From Ypsolopha sequella (taxonomy: Eukaryota; Arthropoda; Insecta; Lepidoptera; Ypsolophidae), in contig OW203992.1 in the NCBI GenBank assembly GCA_934047225.1, positions 19,333,501-19,397,500 on the forward strand: DNA of 64,000 nucleotides, given 5' to 3'. Both the position numbers and the translations under genes were made by a program. Below are positions 32,950 through 45,903 of this stretch, one piece after another (the stretch's first letter is position 1; each line of letters begins with the position of its first letter). A model generated the notes under the pieces. That model did no database searches, was not told the DNA's origin, and worked only from the letters and a program-made list of their open reading frames with translations.

Positions 32950-34734
32950 TACCACCCTCAGAATATATTCTGAGCTACCACCTCACGCGAGTTTGAACAA
33001 AAGCAACTTTGTACGGGCGTCATTTTTATAAACCTGTATTTTATTTTTGTCTTAGAAACTTATGTAGGAAATTTAAAATTTTGCTAAGGGGAACTTAATA
33101 TACGATACTAGAAAAATATAATAATCATAGGAAACTAAAAATTAGATGAAAAAAATAATGAAATTAAATAATGAACTTTATTTTCAGAAGTAAAATACCA
33201 CGAAAACATTTTTCTGATGTCAATAAATCTAATAATAACTTCGGCCTGGATAATACTAGAGAGCTATTTTTTTTTTAGGATAAGATTTGGTTAGCAGACT
33301 AATGGAATAAACTTAGTTTCATTTATCTAGCTTTTTACCCGACCACGACGAGTAAGTAAGTTAGTTACATACATATATGAACCCTGAAAATATGTATAAC
33401 TCTTTTTGGACGGTCGTGTGCCCTGAAAATAGAAAACTCTTTTTTGGGCAGTCGTGTACATACCTACATACATACATGAAAACATAACGCTTTTTTATGG
33501 GAAGTCATGTAAAAAAATAATCGTTATCATTATAATCATATTAATCTAGGTATGCAATTCAGTAGCGGAATCTCAATTCGGCTCGAAACTGGTGCTATAG
33601 GGCCTTTATGGATTTTTGTAGCAGTCGGATTGAATGCCAATTGTATCTTAAAAAATATGTACACAAATAGCGAAAGTGATTATTGTAAATTGCAAGTAAC
33701 ATAATTAAAATTGTATGTGTATATCGGTGTGGAACTGACTTATTACCATAAAAAAGAAATTAAGGATTCATATACGCACGTACAAGGTTACATCGCACAC
33801 CTACGCAACGCGGCATTCATGTTCGCGCCAAACCCGAGTGAAGTTAGTACCAGCGAGACAGAGAGAAAAATATGAAAGAAATATATGATGTATGAAAGAG
33901 AGAGATATACTAACGTCCGAGGCGTCATAAAGTGTGGTGCCAATTGTAGTTTGGGAAAATGTTTAGATGGGCATCTCCTTCCTTCTTGAACTCATTGGAT
34001 TTGATAAAGCTGGCCCGTGAGAATAAATTCGCAAAGTTACCTCTTTTCGAATAATTTTTTCCTCATTTTACCTACTTTTTTATTTAAATAAGTAATTTGA
34101 TACGATGATTCATTTACTGAAATAAAGTTCATAGATAACTGGAGCGTTTAAATACGATAGTTTTTTATTTAAGAACAATATGATGAAAATAACATAATAA
34201 TAATAATAATAAACATGGAAAAAGTGCAAAAGTTTGGTTATTTTCTTTACTCTTTACACATAAAGAAAAAGATAAAGACAAAGGCAAACGCTCGGTGCGT
34301 CCTTAAGAACAGGGGATCTAAAAAGGCAGACTTGGGTGAATCATAAAATTATTTGAAAGTAGGATGGCGTCCGATCTTTTTCACACGTGCAAAAGAGACG
34401 GCATTAGAACAGAATCATAATGTGATTCATGCAAAACGGCCTTTTTAGAGGACCAGACATGCATGACGCGACCAGCTTAGTTGTGGGCGTGCCCAAATGT
34501 CATGCTGTTTCATTTCGCTATAAGGTGCACGCTCCATGAAACATGCGAGGACAATACAATCAGGAACTTGATCTTGACTTGTTCCATTTATCTATAGCAG
34601 GGATGAGATCCAAAATAAGTGCAAACTTATTGAACAATTTAATTTTGTTTATATTGATATATTAATTTGTTTACTTACTATGTTTTTTTATTGGCTTTTC
34701 GCTTTCATAACAACGTTTGTGTTTAGTATACTTC
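32950..34734. other. No gene; degenerate direct repeats near 33.4 kb
   Basis: Around 33380-33515 three related ~45-60 bp segments occur (ccctgaaaata ... actctttttgg ... gtcgtgt and variants). Otherwise this is AT-rich intron sequence with no recognised feature. Confidence 0.4.
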
Positions 34735-35262
34735 AAGTTTAAGTTCAAGTTCAAAATGTTTATTTGTGGAACCAAGGTACAGTCAGTTGTTACATATAAT
34801 ATTGGTGGATGCTTCAGCTCAGCTCTGCCTTGTAAGGCGTACAATAATTCTTTTACCTAAAAATAAGATAATCTATATAAAAACACAAACGCAGAGCTAC
34901 AAAATACACCAATAAAAGAAAAAAACACAAAAAAGAAAATATACACTTATAGAATTAAATGAGACTTGAGGATAATTCATGATTTATATAAAAACGCCTC
35001 ACCTCAATACGTGTTATGATCGGGAAAGCCGACCAGTTTCAGCAGATTTAGACTGCCTTCATCTGGGTGAGTGAAGACGTTTACGCGACGACGTTACGCC
35101 TCACACTGCGGGCTTTATGTTCTCTGCTGCGGGTAAGGCCTCTGACACCAAAACCTTCCAGTTTTTTAAGTAACAGTAGAATGGACACGGTATCAAAGGC
35201 CTTTGCCAAGTCTAGAAAAACTCCAATGTAGTCTTCCAATGCATTATCTATAAAAACGGCAA
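34735..35262 (-). pseudogene. 3' fragments of a non-LTR retrotransposon
   Basis: On the minus strand 35125-35245 encodes ALEDYIGVFLDLAKAFD and then SILLLLKKLEGFGVRG. This is motif A of a non-LTR reverse transcriptase (catalytic Asp in FLDLAKAFD). Downstream on that strand the frame is lost and an A/T-rich tail with aacttgaactt-type repeats marks the 3' end near 34735-34755. It is an internally deleted, dead copy. Confidence 0.65.
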
Positions 35263-36579
35263 TAAAACATGTCTGTTGTATGGGAGCCCCCTTAAATATT
35301 TACTTTATTTTGTTTTTTAGTATTTGTTGTTACAGCGGCAACAGAAATACTTACATCATCTGTGAAAATTTCAACTGTCTAACTATCACGGTTAATGAGA
35401 TACAGCCTGGTGACAGACGGACAACGTCCCGTTGGTTCCCAACTAGCACACTAGTGAAAAATGCAGCTTTCCTTAAAGCTTCAATGTCTATATAGGGGTG
35501 GCATAAGAGAGTCAAATTTGGCACGAGTTCGATAACAGCTAAAATTATAGCTTTGACCGCAGCAGAAACCTAAAGTATTTTTTTGATGCCTAATGGCACT
35601 AATAACGGCACAATAGTTATGGTTTCGCATGGCATTTCAGACCACCATTGATTGCATTGTAGTTATAATTGCATATTTATTGGCACTTTTAGTTGCATTA
35701 CGGTCCCGCGTGGCGTAGCTTACTACGCTGTTCTGCATAGGATAGGAAATTGTGACTAATTTATTTCTTACGGTTTCTGTTATGCATGTGAGGTAACATA
35801 AGCTCATCAGCTCGTAAAATTCCTTTTTGTTGAACTACTATGGAGTCTGCAGTGCTTCATGATGGGAAATAATAGCTTTTCAATAAAATGGAGAACGTTG
35901 TACACGGGCCACATGGCACAGTTCAGTACGATCGCAAACAACATGCTATCGTTAATTATCCATAAATAAATATAAATCAGCGTTTCTTATCAAAATTAAG
36001 ATGAAAATTTTGGACACGCAGCTACAAATTCATAAGATCTTCAATAAATTGAAGGCCCATTCATTTTATTCCAAAAACACCACACATGTTTCACAGTAAT
36101 TTAAATTTGCCGATGTTTTTCACCTAAACAAGCCGCGTTACTCAAATCGTATATTTACACTATAATATCGCCATTTTAATTATTTTACTACACGCTGCCA
36201 TTGCCATAATTATATAAAAACATTAAAATCACCAAAGACACAATTTGCGCTGCAAGCTGCAATTGACGATTCGGAGTGAATGAAATAATGGGTGGATTTG
36301 ACGTCAGTTCATTCAATTAGTGTCAATATCAGCTTTCACCCGCAATTTTCACTTCTGATTGGTGCTTAAGGAGTGAAAATAGCGGTTGTAAGAAATTACA
36401 TGCGCTGTTATGCAACTCTACGGGATCTATTAAAATAGGTTCTAAAGTCGCCCCTTTAGAGCTAAAGCAGCTGCAAAAGGGTTGCCCAGCGCGCTATGCA
36501 GCTGACTCTTGCAGCTTCTAACTATAATTGTATACGCTATATAGGTCTTAAGCAGACGTCTTGTGCTGGTTGGGTTACC
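35263..36579. other. No supported feature
   Basis: AT-rich intron sequence. Short open frames here have no recognisable motif. Confidence 0.35.
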
Positions 36580-36584
36580 CTTTG

Positions 36585-36815
36585 GGTACGGAACCCTGAA
36601 AAAGAAGTCAAATAAATAAAAAATAAGTTTGGCTATATTTAATTGCATCTGTTTCGAGATATGAAAAAAATCATGGTAATATGCGGTTACGAAATGATTA
36701 CAGGAAAAATAAAGCGGTTGAGAAATTCACGAAAAAAAAGGACAGAATTAAATTTATCATCCACAATACGGAACCGAGTACGCGAGTCTGACTCACATTG
36801 GCCGTTTTTTTTTTA
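36585..36815. repeat. Repeat family L fragment
   Basis: It ends with the family's signature (acggaacc, gtacgcgagtctgactc, a run of T). It is similar to parts of X1 (24.4-24.6 kb) and X2 (40.1-40.3 kb). Confidence 0.6.
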
Positions 36816-37204
36816 AAAGTAAGCCTATACTTTAATTAAACAAAGAGATAAATAGTACAAGACAGGAGAAAATTATTTTCCAATCGTTGTCTTGTACATT
36901 TGCCGTTTTGGTAACGGATAAAGAATCGAATGGTTTTCATACTAGAAGGGCGATGTTTCTGGTATATTCAACAATAAGTTTGTACACTCCTCGGAAAATA
37001 AACGATCTGTCGATTTTGTTTTTTATGTTCAAGTGTGTTAATTCGAAAACCATTTCGAGATTTTGGCGTATTTTAGAACTTGTGGTCTACAAAACCTCAT
37101 GATGATGAATATTTTTACGAAAAAGCTGCAACTTCCATTTGCCTTAGTGTGACGTCACTAGAGAAATGGCTATTTAGATATGTGTCCTTTGCTATTAAGA
37201 TACG

Positions 37205-38716
37205 TCTGTATATATAAAATTCAAAGTCCTGACTGACTGGCTTACTGACTGATATATCAACGCACAGCCTAAACCGCTGGTCCTAGAGACTTGAAATTTT
37301 GCATATAGATACCGTATATAGTGTAGGAATCCACTAAGAAAGGAGTTTTCAAAATTCATGCCCTAAGGGGGTGAAACTGGTATCCAAAGTTTGTATGGGG
37401 AAACAAGATTAGTTAGGTTTTTCAGAATTCAACCCCTAAAAGGGGGAAATGGGGTAACAAAGTCTGAAAATCAACATGGGTATCGTTTGTGTGGTTTATC
37501 GGGTCGCTGATTACGAAAACAACAACGATTTTAAAATCCAACGTGGTGGACGTGAAAAAGGCTTTTCCAGAATTCAACCCCTAAAAAGGGGAAACGGGGT
37601 GACAAAGTCTGAAAACCAACATGAGTATCGTTTGTATGGTTTATCGGGTCGCTGATTACGAAAACAACGATTTCTAAATCCAATGTAGTGGACGTGAAAT
37701 ACCATCATCCCCTGTTGGTGTGCGATGGGGTTGAAATGTTGAAATGTGTAAATATTAATATGGGTGTCCTTTTTATGTTTTTTTTGGGACGTTAGTTACG
37801 AAAATGGCATCGATTTTGAAATTTAATATGGTGGACATGAAAATTCTTGAAAGTATGTGTGCCAGAGCAAATCGGCTGTAACAGACGGACAGACAGACAG
37901 CCACACAAGTGATCCTTTTAGGGTTCCATTTTTTCCTTTTGAGGTATCTATCTATCTATATATCCACAATCTATCTATCTATCTGTCTATCTATCTGTCT
38001 ATCTATCTATATATCTATCTATCTATCTATCTATCTATATCTATCTATATCCCAGAAAATATCTTTGGAACGAAAGGTGACACATCCCTGGGGGTTGGAC
38101 CATGGGGTGCCAAAAAAAGTTTTTTTTTAAATGTTAAAGCTTTGACGGCCTGTATCTCCCAAAACGCTGGAGTTAGACCCATGTTGATGGGTGTCTAGGA
38201 AAAATTCTCGACGAGATCTACCTGCCGAAAGAGTCAAAACTTTACAGGCCCGTATCTCCCAAACGGTTGATGCTAGACCCATGTTCATTGTTCACTCTAA
38301 GACAAGGGCTCGGCGAGATCTAAACGACGGTAAAAAAAAGTCGAAAAAGAAATTGCCAAAATTTTGATCGGCCAACGGCTAATTGTAAGGAGTTCGGGTT
38401 TAAACTATAGTGATCGGTCAAGCTGGGACTACATGACCGAAAAAAAAATTGAATTTGACAGGTTTTGACAGTATTTTGACAGGTCCAAAAAAGTATTTCC
38501 GATTTGCATGAAACTCGGTATCAAGGGGCATTTGGGGTCGCCGATTATGCTGCCGTATAAAAATTTTACATTTTTGACAGCTGATAGGGATTTAGACACT
38601 TTTTCAGAAAAACTTTGATCGGTGAGCCCCGTATTTGGCACTCTGGCGAGGCGAAAGACCGAGCCAAGTTCCACGAGGCCGAAAAACGAGCATGCGAAGC
38701 AGCGGGCAGAAGCTAG
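37205..38716 (+). mobile_element. Possible Helitron-type element
   Basis: The left end TCTGTATATATAAAA is followed by gtcctgactgactg and a characteristic tail (ctagagacttgaaatttt). This is the 5' pattern of the Helitron at 50311. A Helitron-type 3' end (agcgggcagaagctag before T) lies at 38716. The same 3' end inside X1 is flanked by the same downstream sequence, so the two ends here may not belong to one insertion. No helicase frame is visible. Two ~110-bp direct repeats with gtatctcccaaa lie at 38120-38320. Confidence 0.45.
37944..38052. repeat. (ATCT)n microsatellite
   Basis: Long runs of atct with occasional gtct and atat interruptions. The peptide open frames across it are low-complexity artefacts. 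Confidence 0.95.
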
Positions 38717-40869
38717 TTTATAATAATTTGCTTCCAAATGATTTGACAGATGAGTAGATAGACAGAGACAGACCTTTCTTTATGAGCAATCACACATCAC
38801 AATCAGTATAATGTCTAAAATTCTCAAGTGACGTCATGCAGGACTATTCTTTAAAAAATAATGGTTAATTTATATACCAAAATAATGAAAACTATGTCCA
38901 AAAATGGCGCATATTCTCTAAACAAAAAAGTAATAAAAAAAATATTTTAGAAATTAAGCTATGGAAATCCATTCGAGTGGATCGATCGTTAGGTTTAGAA
39001 GCTCCTTGCTACGACAAGCTCCATGAACTCCAAAAATTAAAATTATGCAAAGGCACTCTTCTTTCCGCGGGAGATGCACTTTCACCGTCCCCCCCTGACA
39101 CATATCTCAGAGGGGGTCACCTCATGTCAATCGGGCTAAATCAGCTCAGAACAACCCAAGGATACTGTGCCAAGCGGCGTCTTGCTACACAAAGTCGCAA
39201 TAAGGGGTCCCATATAAGCAAGCAGTAGGCTTAGTACTAGAGTCCCGTTTGTCATCCTTCGGGTACGGAACCATAAAAAACTTTTGACAATGTACAGTGG
39301 AGACCACATCAAGATATACACTTGCAGTACGAATTTAGCCCCTACAGAGAAGAATAAAAGATGTATAATATAAGAATATAAGTCACATGTGTCTTACTTG
39401 ATGCGGTCTCGACTGTACTTACTAGACCGCAGTCGTTCGTTTGCTACTAAACACCAGATGGCGCTACTTGTATATTACATCGCGATATCGTTTGATTTTC
39501 CTCAAAATACAAAACATGCTGGTAACTGATCTCAACACCAGCAAGTGTACCATGGTTTTCAAAGTGCAAGTTACTTTTTTTAGGAATTCTCCATTAAGAG
39601 AATCCTGGTGTCAGATTCAGAGACGGTAATCAGGGTTACGTAGTACCTAAAAGCACAGTATAAGAAATATACTGTGATAAATAGTACAAAAGGGAGGGAA
39701 CCTTTAGGTTATGGTGAGACTCCGTTGTCCGTCCGTCCGTCATAAACTCAAAACTTTACCACCGTTCATTTGAAATTTGAAATTGTTCAAAATACTTCCA
39801 AAACAAAAGTGAGAAAAATAAAAACTATTATCCTAAAAATACAATATGGGTATACAATTTTAGATATTAAAAAGCTGATTGTAAATATATATACTTTTAC
39901 TAAATTTACTGGCATTGGTTTCGAGAAATCTTTAAAAACCACAAAAATATGTATGTAATATAAATATTATGTAAAAATACAATATGGGTATCAAATTGTA
40001 GGTATCAAAGAGCTAATTGTATAAATATATAGTTTAGCTATACATTTAGTGGCATCTATTTCGAGAAATCGTCGAAAAACCACAAAAAATGGATGTCCCC
40101 TCCCTCTTATCTCCAAAAGTGGTGGACCAAAATATATAAAAAAAATCATGGTCATATGTGTTTACGTAAAGATTACAGGCAAAATATAGCGGTTGAGAAA
40201 TGCACGAAAAAAAAATGTCAAAATTTAATTTATTATCCACGATACGGAACCCTAGGTACGCGAGTCTGACTCGCACTTGGCCGATTTTTTAATAATAATA
40301 ATAATAGAACTGTTTATTTCAAGAAAAAATAACAACAATATGTTTACTTAAATCTAAAGTTTCAATCTACAAATCTTAAGATTATATTACTTTAGATGGT
40401 TACCTCATCTCTTATAAATATCTTAAGCTGATCTTATTAATATTTTATACAATTTATTTTGTAATTTGGGTGCACATCCTCTCCATTTATGTATTTATCG
40501 TGAATATAATACCTTTTAATATATTCAAAGCCTGCTTATAGTGTGTAACTTCAATTTTGTCAACTAATGATTTTGGTAATTGGTTTAGTATAAAGGGTAG
40601 ATTGTGCTTCCAAACTCTTTTGCCATATTCATTATTAAAGTTAGGTGTTCGAAAATTGGTGGTGTTACATAAAGTTCTTCAGTTACTAGGTCTTACATGT
40701 TTCTCTAGCCGTGTAACTTATAATTTTACTTTTAGGGGCACTATCGTTTTTAATAATCTTATTTGAATATTATAATTTTTTTTGTATTTTTTTCAAGTGT
40801 GGCTTGCATGAATCTCTTGTTCTAAGATGACTTACATATATTTTATTTTATAATTATAGAAACATATTA
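38297..40869. repeat. Repeat X, copy 2
   Basis: High similarity, in order, to 20125-24679. It lacks the 2.1-kb non-LTR insertion and so preserves the empty site at 38520. It carries its own insertion, the non-LTR fragment at 40290-40795. In this copy X lies directly before repeat Y, whereas in copy 1 X lies directly after Y. Confidence 0.75.
40290..40795 (-). pseudogene. 3' end of a non-LTR retrotransposon
   Basis: Inserted in X2 (absent from X1). On the minus strand it encodes NTTNFRTPNFNNEYGKRVW and then HNLPFILNQLPKSLVDK, the usual C-terminal pattern of Jockey/CR1-type polyproteins. The frame stops at TAA. A 3' UTR and an (att)n tail follow at the plus-strand left end (aataataataat). It is heavily 5'-truncated. 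Confidence 0.75.
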
Positions 40870-42137
40870 AATAGTATTTAATTAAGAGTATGACATAGCC
40901 AAAACAAAAACCAGTTCCGGGCGTGGCTAACTCATTTTACGTTAGCGCGCGGGGGGAAATTCGTCCCGGTCTCAAAACTCGCGTCTACCATAGCAAAATT
41001 ATGATTAGAGAGGACGAGGTAGGGTTAAAAGTAATAGGTATTTTATTTTATCTAACTTATTAGTGTATTTTGATCATCGTTATACGGCATTGATCCTACT
41101 TGCTATCACGTCGTCGGGACGTAAATATATTATGGTCGGCTAAAATAGGTTTTTTGAGTGTTTGATTTATCAGTTGACACTCGGAACATTTCAGACACTC
41201 CCTTAGAGATACATAATAATATCGTGAGGGTTAATTGTCACCATTAACCGTGCTTTAAATATTTTTCGCCCGTTGAGCTGGTTTTACACTTGCGGGAAAA
41301 TAAATTGGACCAAATATTTCTTTACAAAAAATTGTTATAAAAGTTGTTATTACAGAAAGTGGAAACTAAGAAATAATTTCAGAAGGAATGCACCACGTCA
41401 CTATCTAACTCACTGTAGCCTATCTCAATTATGTCGCTATCTCTCTCATTTAACTACGTTTAACTGCGTTACTATCTCATTCCAACTCATTTTAAATAGC
41501 GTCACTATTTATCTCACTATAACGCTTGTTGTAGCCGCTGGCTACAGGATGCAGGGCTGATGGAATTTGAGTGGGAGAGCAGACAGGATAAGAAAAAGAT
41601 TGTGGGTAAACTGACCTTTGTTGGAATGTCTGTGGACGGGCCGATGGGAGATGCGGTGACGTGCTGAGCCTTCTTGTTGGCTAGTTGAGCTGGCGTCTGT
41701 GCAGGGATGTATTGAATGTCCTGGTTTGAGTGATGTACACAGCACTTGTATTAACACTACACTTTAGGTACGCGATATTGTTTGTGCTGACGCGAATGTC
41801 TATTGTTTAGAGCTGTCGGCTGCGCGGGCGCGCGCGCGTGCGCCTTGAGAGGCTCGTCGATCCGAACAGACCGAGCGAGCGGCGGTCAGCGCAGGACTCG
41901 ATTCCGTCGCGAGTCACCCTTTCTGCGCATGCGCTGACGTCACGCTTTTTAGCGTGAACATCCTGGGGGGGCCGGGGCTGCGGCTCCATGGGCTGTGTCC
42001 AGATCCACAACTTGGATCACTCCATCCTTGCCAGGCATTGTGCGGAGAATTCTCCCCAACTTCCATTGGAGCGGAGGCAGGTCATCCTCTTTGATGAGGA
42101 CCAGTTCACCCACTTGAGGAGGGGAAGAAGGGGAGAG

Positions 42138-42647
42138 CTATTTGGAGCGGGTTTGCAAGGTATGGAGGTAGGATCTGGACCAGAGAGTCAAAAAACGCTG
42201 AGAGAGCGCTTGAATGAGTTGAAACCGTTTAAGAGCAGATATGGGTCTGTCGTCAAAAGACTGCTCAGGTAGAGCGGTGAACGGACGACCAATAATGAAA
42301 TGTCCGGCCGTGAGAGGTTCAAAGTCCGTAGGGTCGGATGAAATCGGGCAGAGGGTTCTTGAGTTGAGTATTATTTCGTGCAGAGCGCCGAACCAAGTTA
42401 TGTGCTGATTCGCGAGCTTGTGAGTGATTGCATCATAGTTTGTGCCGCAGTCTGAGCGAATGAGAACTGGAGTACCGCGACGTGAGATAAAACCTAACAG
42501 GGCTCGTGCTGAGTGAAATTGAGTGTGATTGAGTGAATGTACGTCTGCTATTTCAAGTGATACGGTTGGCAACAAAATTGGTGTGTTAGTGACGTTCACT
42601 ACACGTTGTGCGGAGTTACAAGAATTCTCTGTTGGAGTTGAAGTCAT
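42138..42647 (-). pseudogene. Integrase remnant of mini-BEL 2
   Basis: Nearly the same protein as in mini-BEL 1, with the same in-frame loss of the segment that should hold the catalytic Glu. It is cut short by a TAG at 42135-42137 where mini-BEL 1 has TGG (Trp). The rest of the C-terminal domain continues beyond it in the DNA but is not translated in frame. It is not expected to be active. Confidence 0.85.
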
Positions 42648-43575
42648 TGAGTGAAAATGAACTGAGTGTGTATGTGATGAGTGTGTGTGTGATGAATGTG
42701 CTGAGTGCGCTGAGTGCTGGTTTCATTGAGTGAAAATGAGCTGAATGTGTATGTGATGAGTGAGTGTGTGAGTGAAAATGAGCTGAGTGTGTATGTGCTG
42801 ATTGAATGTGTGAGTGAAAATGAGCTGAGTGTGTATGTGCTGATTGAATGTGTGATGAGTGTGACTATATGTGAAAATGAGTTATTAAAACTTGAGCGCT
42901 ACCAACTCCAACGTGCGGATAGCTTGTAACTTGCGCGGGCCGAAATAACAAAGGCTATGTTCAAACGGAACACGGAAAATAAACACGATAGAGAGAAAAA
43001 AAAAAAAAATTTTTTTTTTTTTTAAACAACCTGTATATGAGCTGATACACCAACTTGGAACACCCTATATGTGTACCATAAACAATAAAAGCAGAGATGA
43101 GATGAAAAAACAAAAAAAAAAAAAAAAAAAAAATTTACTATAAAAAGCAGACAATATCAGGATAAAACTGTTCGGCAATATATTACTGCAACACAAGATT
43201 ACCGTGATTACAAGATTACAATCGACAAGGCTTGTTCACTCTTATGTTATTATGCTACTTCCCGCTTACACGAAGCTAAATGCTATTCTATTTATATAAT
43301 AAAATACCTAGCCGAAATCGGATCTAAATGAGCGGACAAACTAATGATGAAATCACGCTTTAGTAATATACGTAATACGTATGTATATGCACGAAATAAA
43401 GCGAATTTATACTCTCACAAAAAATATCTCGCAAGATACGAGAACTATCTTTGACAGTGGGTAGATTTGCACCTCTTCGCGCGATAGAAAACAAAGTGAA
43501 GTGTAGGTACTCAAAACGTTGTAACACGATATGAAACTAAAATGTGAACTATGTATTTACGAGCAAAGTTGAATC

Positions 43576-44056
43576 TAGGGTTTGCACTATTCGTTTAATT
43601 TTACTATTCGAATAAAATGAATACTTCTAGAGCCAAATATTCGAATATTCGGATATTCGAATATTTTTAAACATTGATTGAAAACAATACAATATCAATT
43701 CAAAACAAACAAAAGCAGCTAGACTGTGGTTTGGTTTGATTGCTGCATAATTTTATTCAAATAAAATCAAGTATTTTAATTATTTTTCTTGTTTGTGTTA
43801 ACACAAGTTAACACAACACAGATGCGTGCGCGCTGTCGCTGGCCGCGTGACTGACTGAGTGAACGAACGAACGAGGCTGAACGAGTAAATGAACACAAGG
43901 TGGGGTGGGACTCAGGGGCAGAGTAAGAATAAGACCAAAAACAAAAACTTTATTATTATTCAACTATTCGAATAATTTAAATGAATTATTCGAATTTGAA
44001 ATTGGAGCGGATATTCGAATAAAATGAATATTCGAATATTCGAATTGCAAACCCTA
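43576..44056. mobile_element. hAT MITE rich in ATTCGAAT
   Basis: 481 bp with termini TAGGGTTTGCA and their inverse. It is flanked by a perfect 8-bp duplication GTTGAATC (43568-43575, 44057-44064), nested in mini-BEL 2. Both subterminal regions hold clustered attcgaat/atattcg palindromes, while the middle is unrelated. No transposase. Confidence 0.9.
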
Positions 44057-44541
44057 GTTGAATCACTTCGAGAACATTTGAAAAGATTGGGTCGGGAATT
44101 ACATGTAAAAAATGTTGAGCAAAATGCTGACTTTGAGTTTAATTAATTTTACGTATGGGGTTTATAAGGGCTGATAATTAATCCCTGGAAGTGACGGGGG
44201 GGGTTTAATAAAGAAATATAGTGGACTGTAATAAACAATTGGGCCGAATGGATATAATTATATTATCTGAGCTGAACAATAATTACAACCGTGATGAAAA
44301 TGAGTTATTCTGTAAAGGGGCGTGGGGGGGTCGGTTCTAACCGATAAATGGAATGTTCCAGGCGGCGGTTCTAATTATCTACCCGCGATAGGTATTCGAA
44401 ACCACAAAATATTTTTTGCCGGGAAAGGGGGCAAAATATGTAACCGGGTGAAAATGGACTGTAGTAACTCGACGAGGGCTGGTTCAGTAGCGGTTTGAAG
44501 GGCCAAAATTGTGAAAATGGACTGTAAGGACCAGAATTCGA

Positions 44542-44557
44542 TCCGGCCGAAGGACCA
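44542..44557 (-). promoter_or_regulatory. Primer binding site, tRNA-Tyr (one base lost)
   Basis: On the minus strand, four bases after the 5' LTR: TGGTCCTTCGGCCGGA. It equals the tRNA-Tyr complement except for one missing base. Confidence 0.7.
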
Positions 44558-45077
44558 AAAATGTAGCCGCTGGCTACAGGATGCAGGGCTGATGGAATTT
44601 GAGTGGGAGAGCAGACAGGATAAGAAAAAGATTGTGGGTAAACTGACCATTGTTGGAATGTCTGTGGACGGGCCGATGGGAGATGCGGTGACGTGCTGAG
44701 CCTTCTTGTTGGCTAGTTGAGCTGGCGTCTGTGCAGGGATGTATTGAATGTCCTGGTTTGAGTGATGTACACAGCACTTGTATTAACACTACACTTTAGG
44801 TACGCGATATTGTTTGTGCTGACGCGAATGTCTATTGTTTAGAGCTGTCGGCTGCGCGGGCGCGCGCGCGTGCGCCTTGAGAGGCTCGTCGATCCGAACA
44901 GACCGAGCGAGCGGCGGTCAGCGCAGGACTCGATTCCGTCGCGAGTCACCCTTTCTGCGCATGCGCTGACGTCACGCTTTTTAGCGTGAACACTTGTTAA
45001 ATGGCATTTCTAATGCACGTCAAAAAGCTTCACTGCCCGCCACTCTTTCATTCTAAATTCTAATTATTTAAAATAAA

Positions 45078-45903
45078 CCAGCCAAGTGAGAGTCAGACTC
45101 GCGTACCTAGGGTTCCGTAACGTGGATGATAAATTTAATTTTGTAATTTTTTTTCATGAATTTCTCGACCGCTTTATTTTTCCTGTAATTTTTACGTTAA
45201 CATATAATACCATGATTTTTTTCATATTTTTTGATCCTCCAGTTTTAGAGATAAAGGGGGGGGGGGCATACATATTTTTGTGTTTTTTTAAAGATTTCTC
45301 AAAACCAGTGCCGCCAGTAAGTGTAGTAAAAGTATATATTTTTACAATCAGCTTTTTAATACCTACAATTTGATATCCATATTTTATTTTTATAAAATAT
45401 TGTTTTAATTTATTTGACTTCTTTTTTGTATTTCTCATTAGTGCTGATTTTTTTTATCGCTATAGTTTTCCTTTAATTGGCCAGTTATGATTTATAATTG
45501 ACATTTTTTTCATATTTTTCGGTCTACCAGTTTCGGAGATAAGGAGACATACATATTTTGGGGTTTTTTTAAAGATTTATCGAAAACAGTGACAGTAAAT
45601 ATATTAAAAGTATATATTTTTAGAATCAACTTTTTAATACCTACAATTTGATACCCATATTGTATTTTTAGGCAAATATTTTTTATTTTTCTCACTTTTG
45701 TTTTGGAAATATTTTGAACAATTTCAAATTTTTCCTTTTTTTTACACCTTAATATGTCAGCAAATTAATGCTATTTTTGTGCCAAATTTCATGTATTTAT
45801 CTTTAACGGTGCTAAAGTTATGAGGCTGTGACATACGGACGGACGGACAACGGAGTCTCACCATAAGTTTCCTTTTGTACTTTTTAGGTACTACGGAACC
45901 CTA
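45078..45903 (-). mobile_element. Repeat family L, probably full-length
   Basis: About 825 bp present in Y copy 2 but absent from copy 1 (continuous at about 11128). Its left part has gactcgcgtacctagggttc and its right part ends tacggaaccctaaaa. An AAAATA-like duplication may flank it. Fragments of the same family are scattered across the window. Interior open frames in both directions (for example 45086-45373) show no motif. Confidence 0.65.

Larger units (their letters stand above)
41530..44992 (-). mobile_element. Internally deleted BEL-type LTR element (mini-BEL 2)
   Basis: 3,463 bp, minus strand, 431-bp LTRs (41530-41960, 44562-44992) and CTTGT target duplication (41525-41529, 44993-44997). 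Y copy 1 keeps the empty site (near 11043-11050). The LTRs of this element agree except for one visible change (cctttg/ccattg). The internal region 41961-42980 is almost the same as in mini-BEL 1, but the LTRs are clearly different from those of mini-BEL 1. It also contains a nested hAT MITE. Confidence 0.9.

Noticed and set aside
37857..38198. ORFs rich in LSIYLSIY
   Set aside because: Translation of the (ATCT)n microsatellite.
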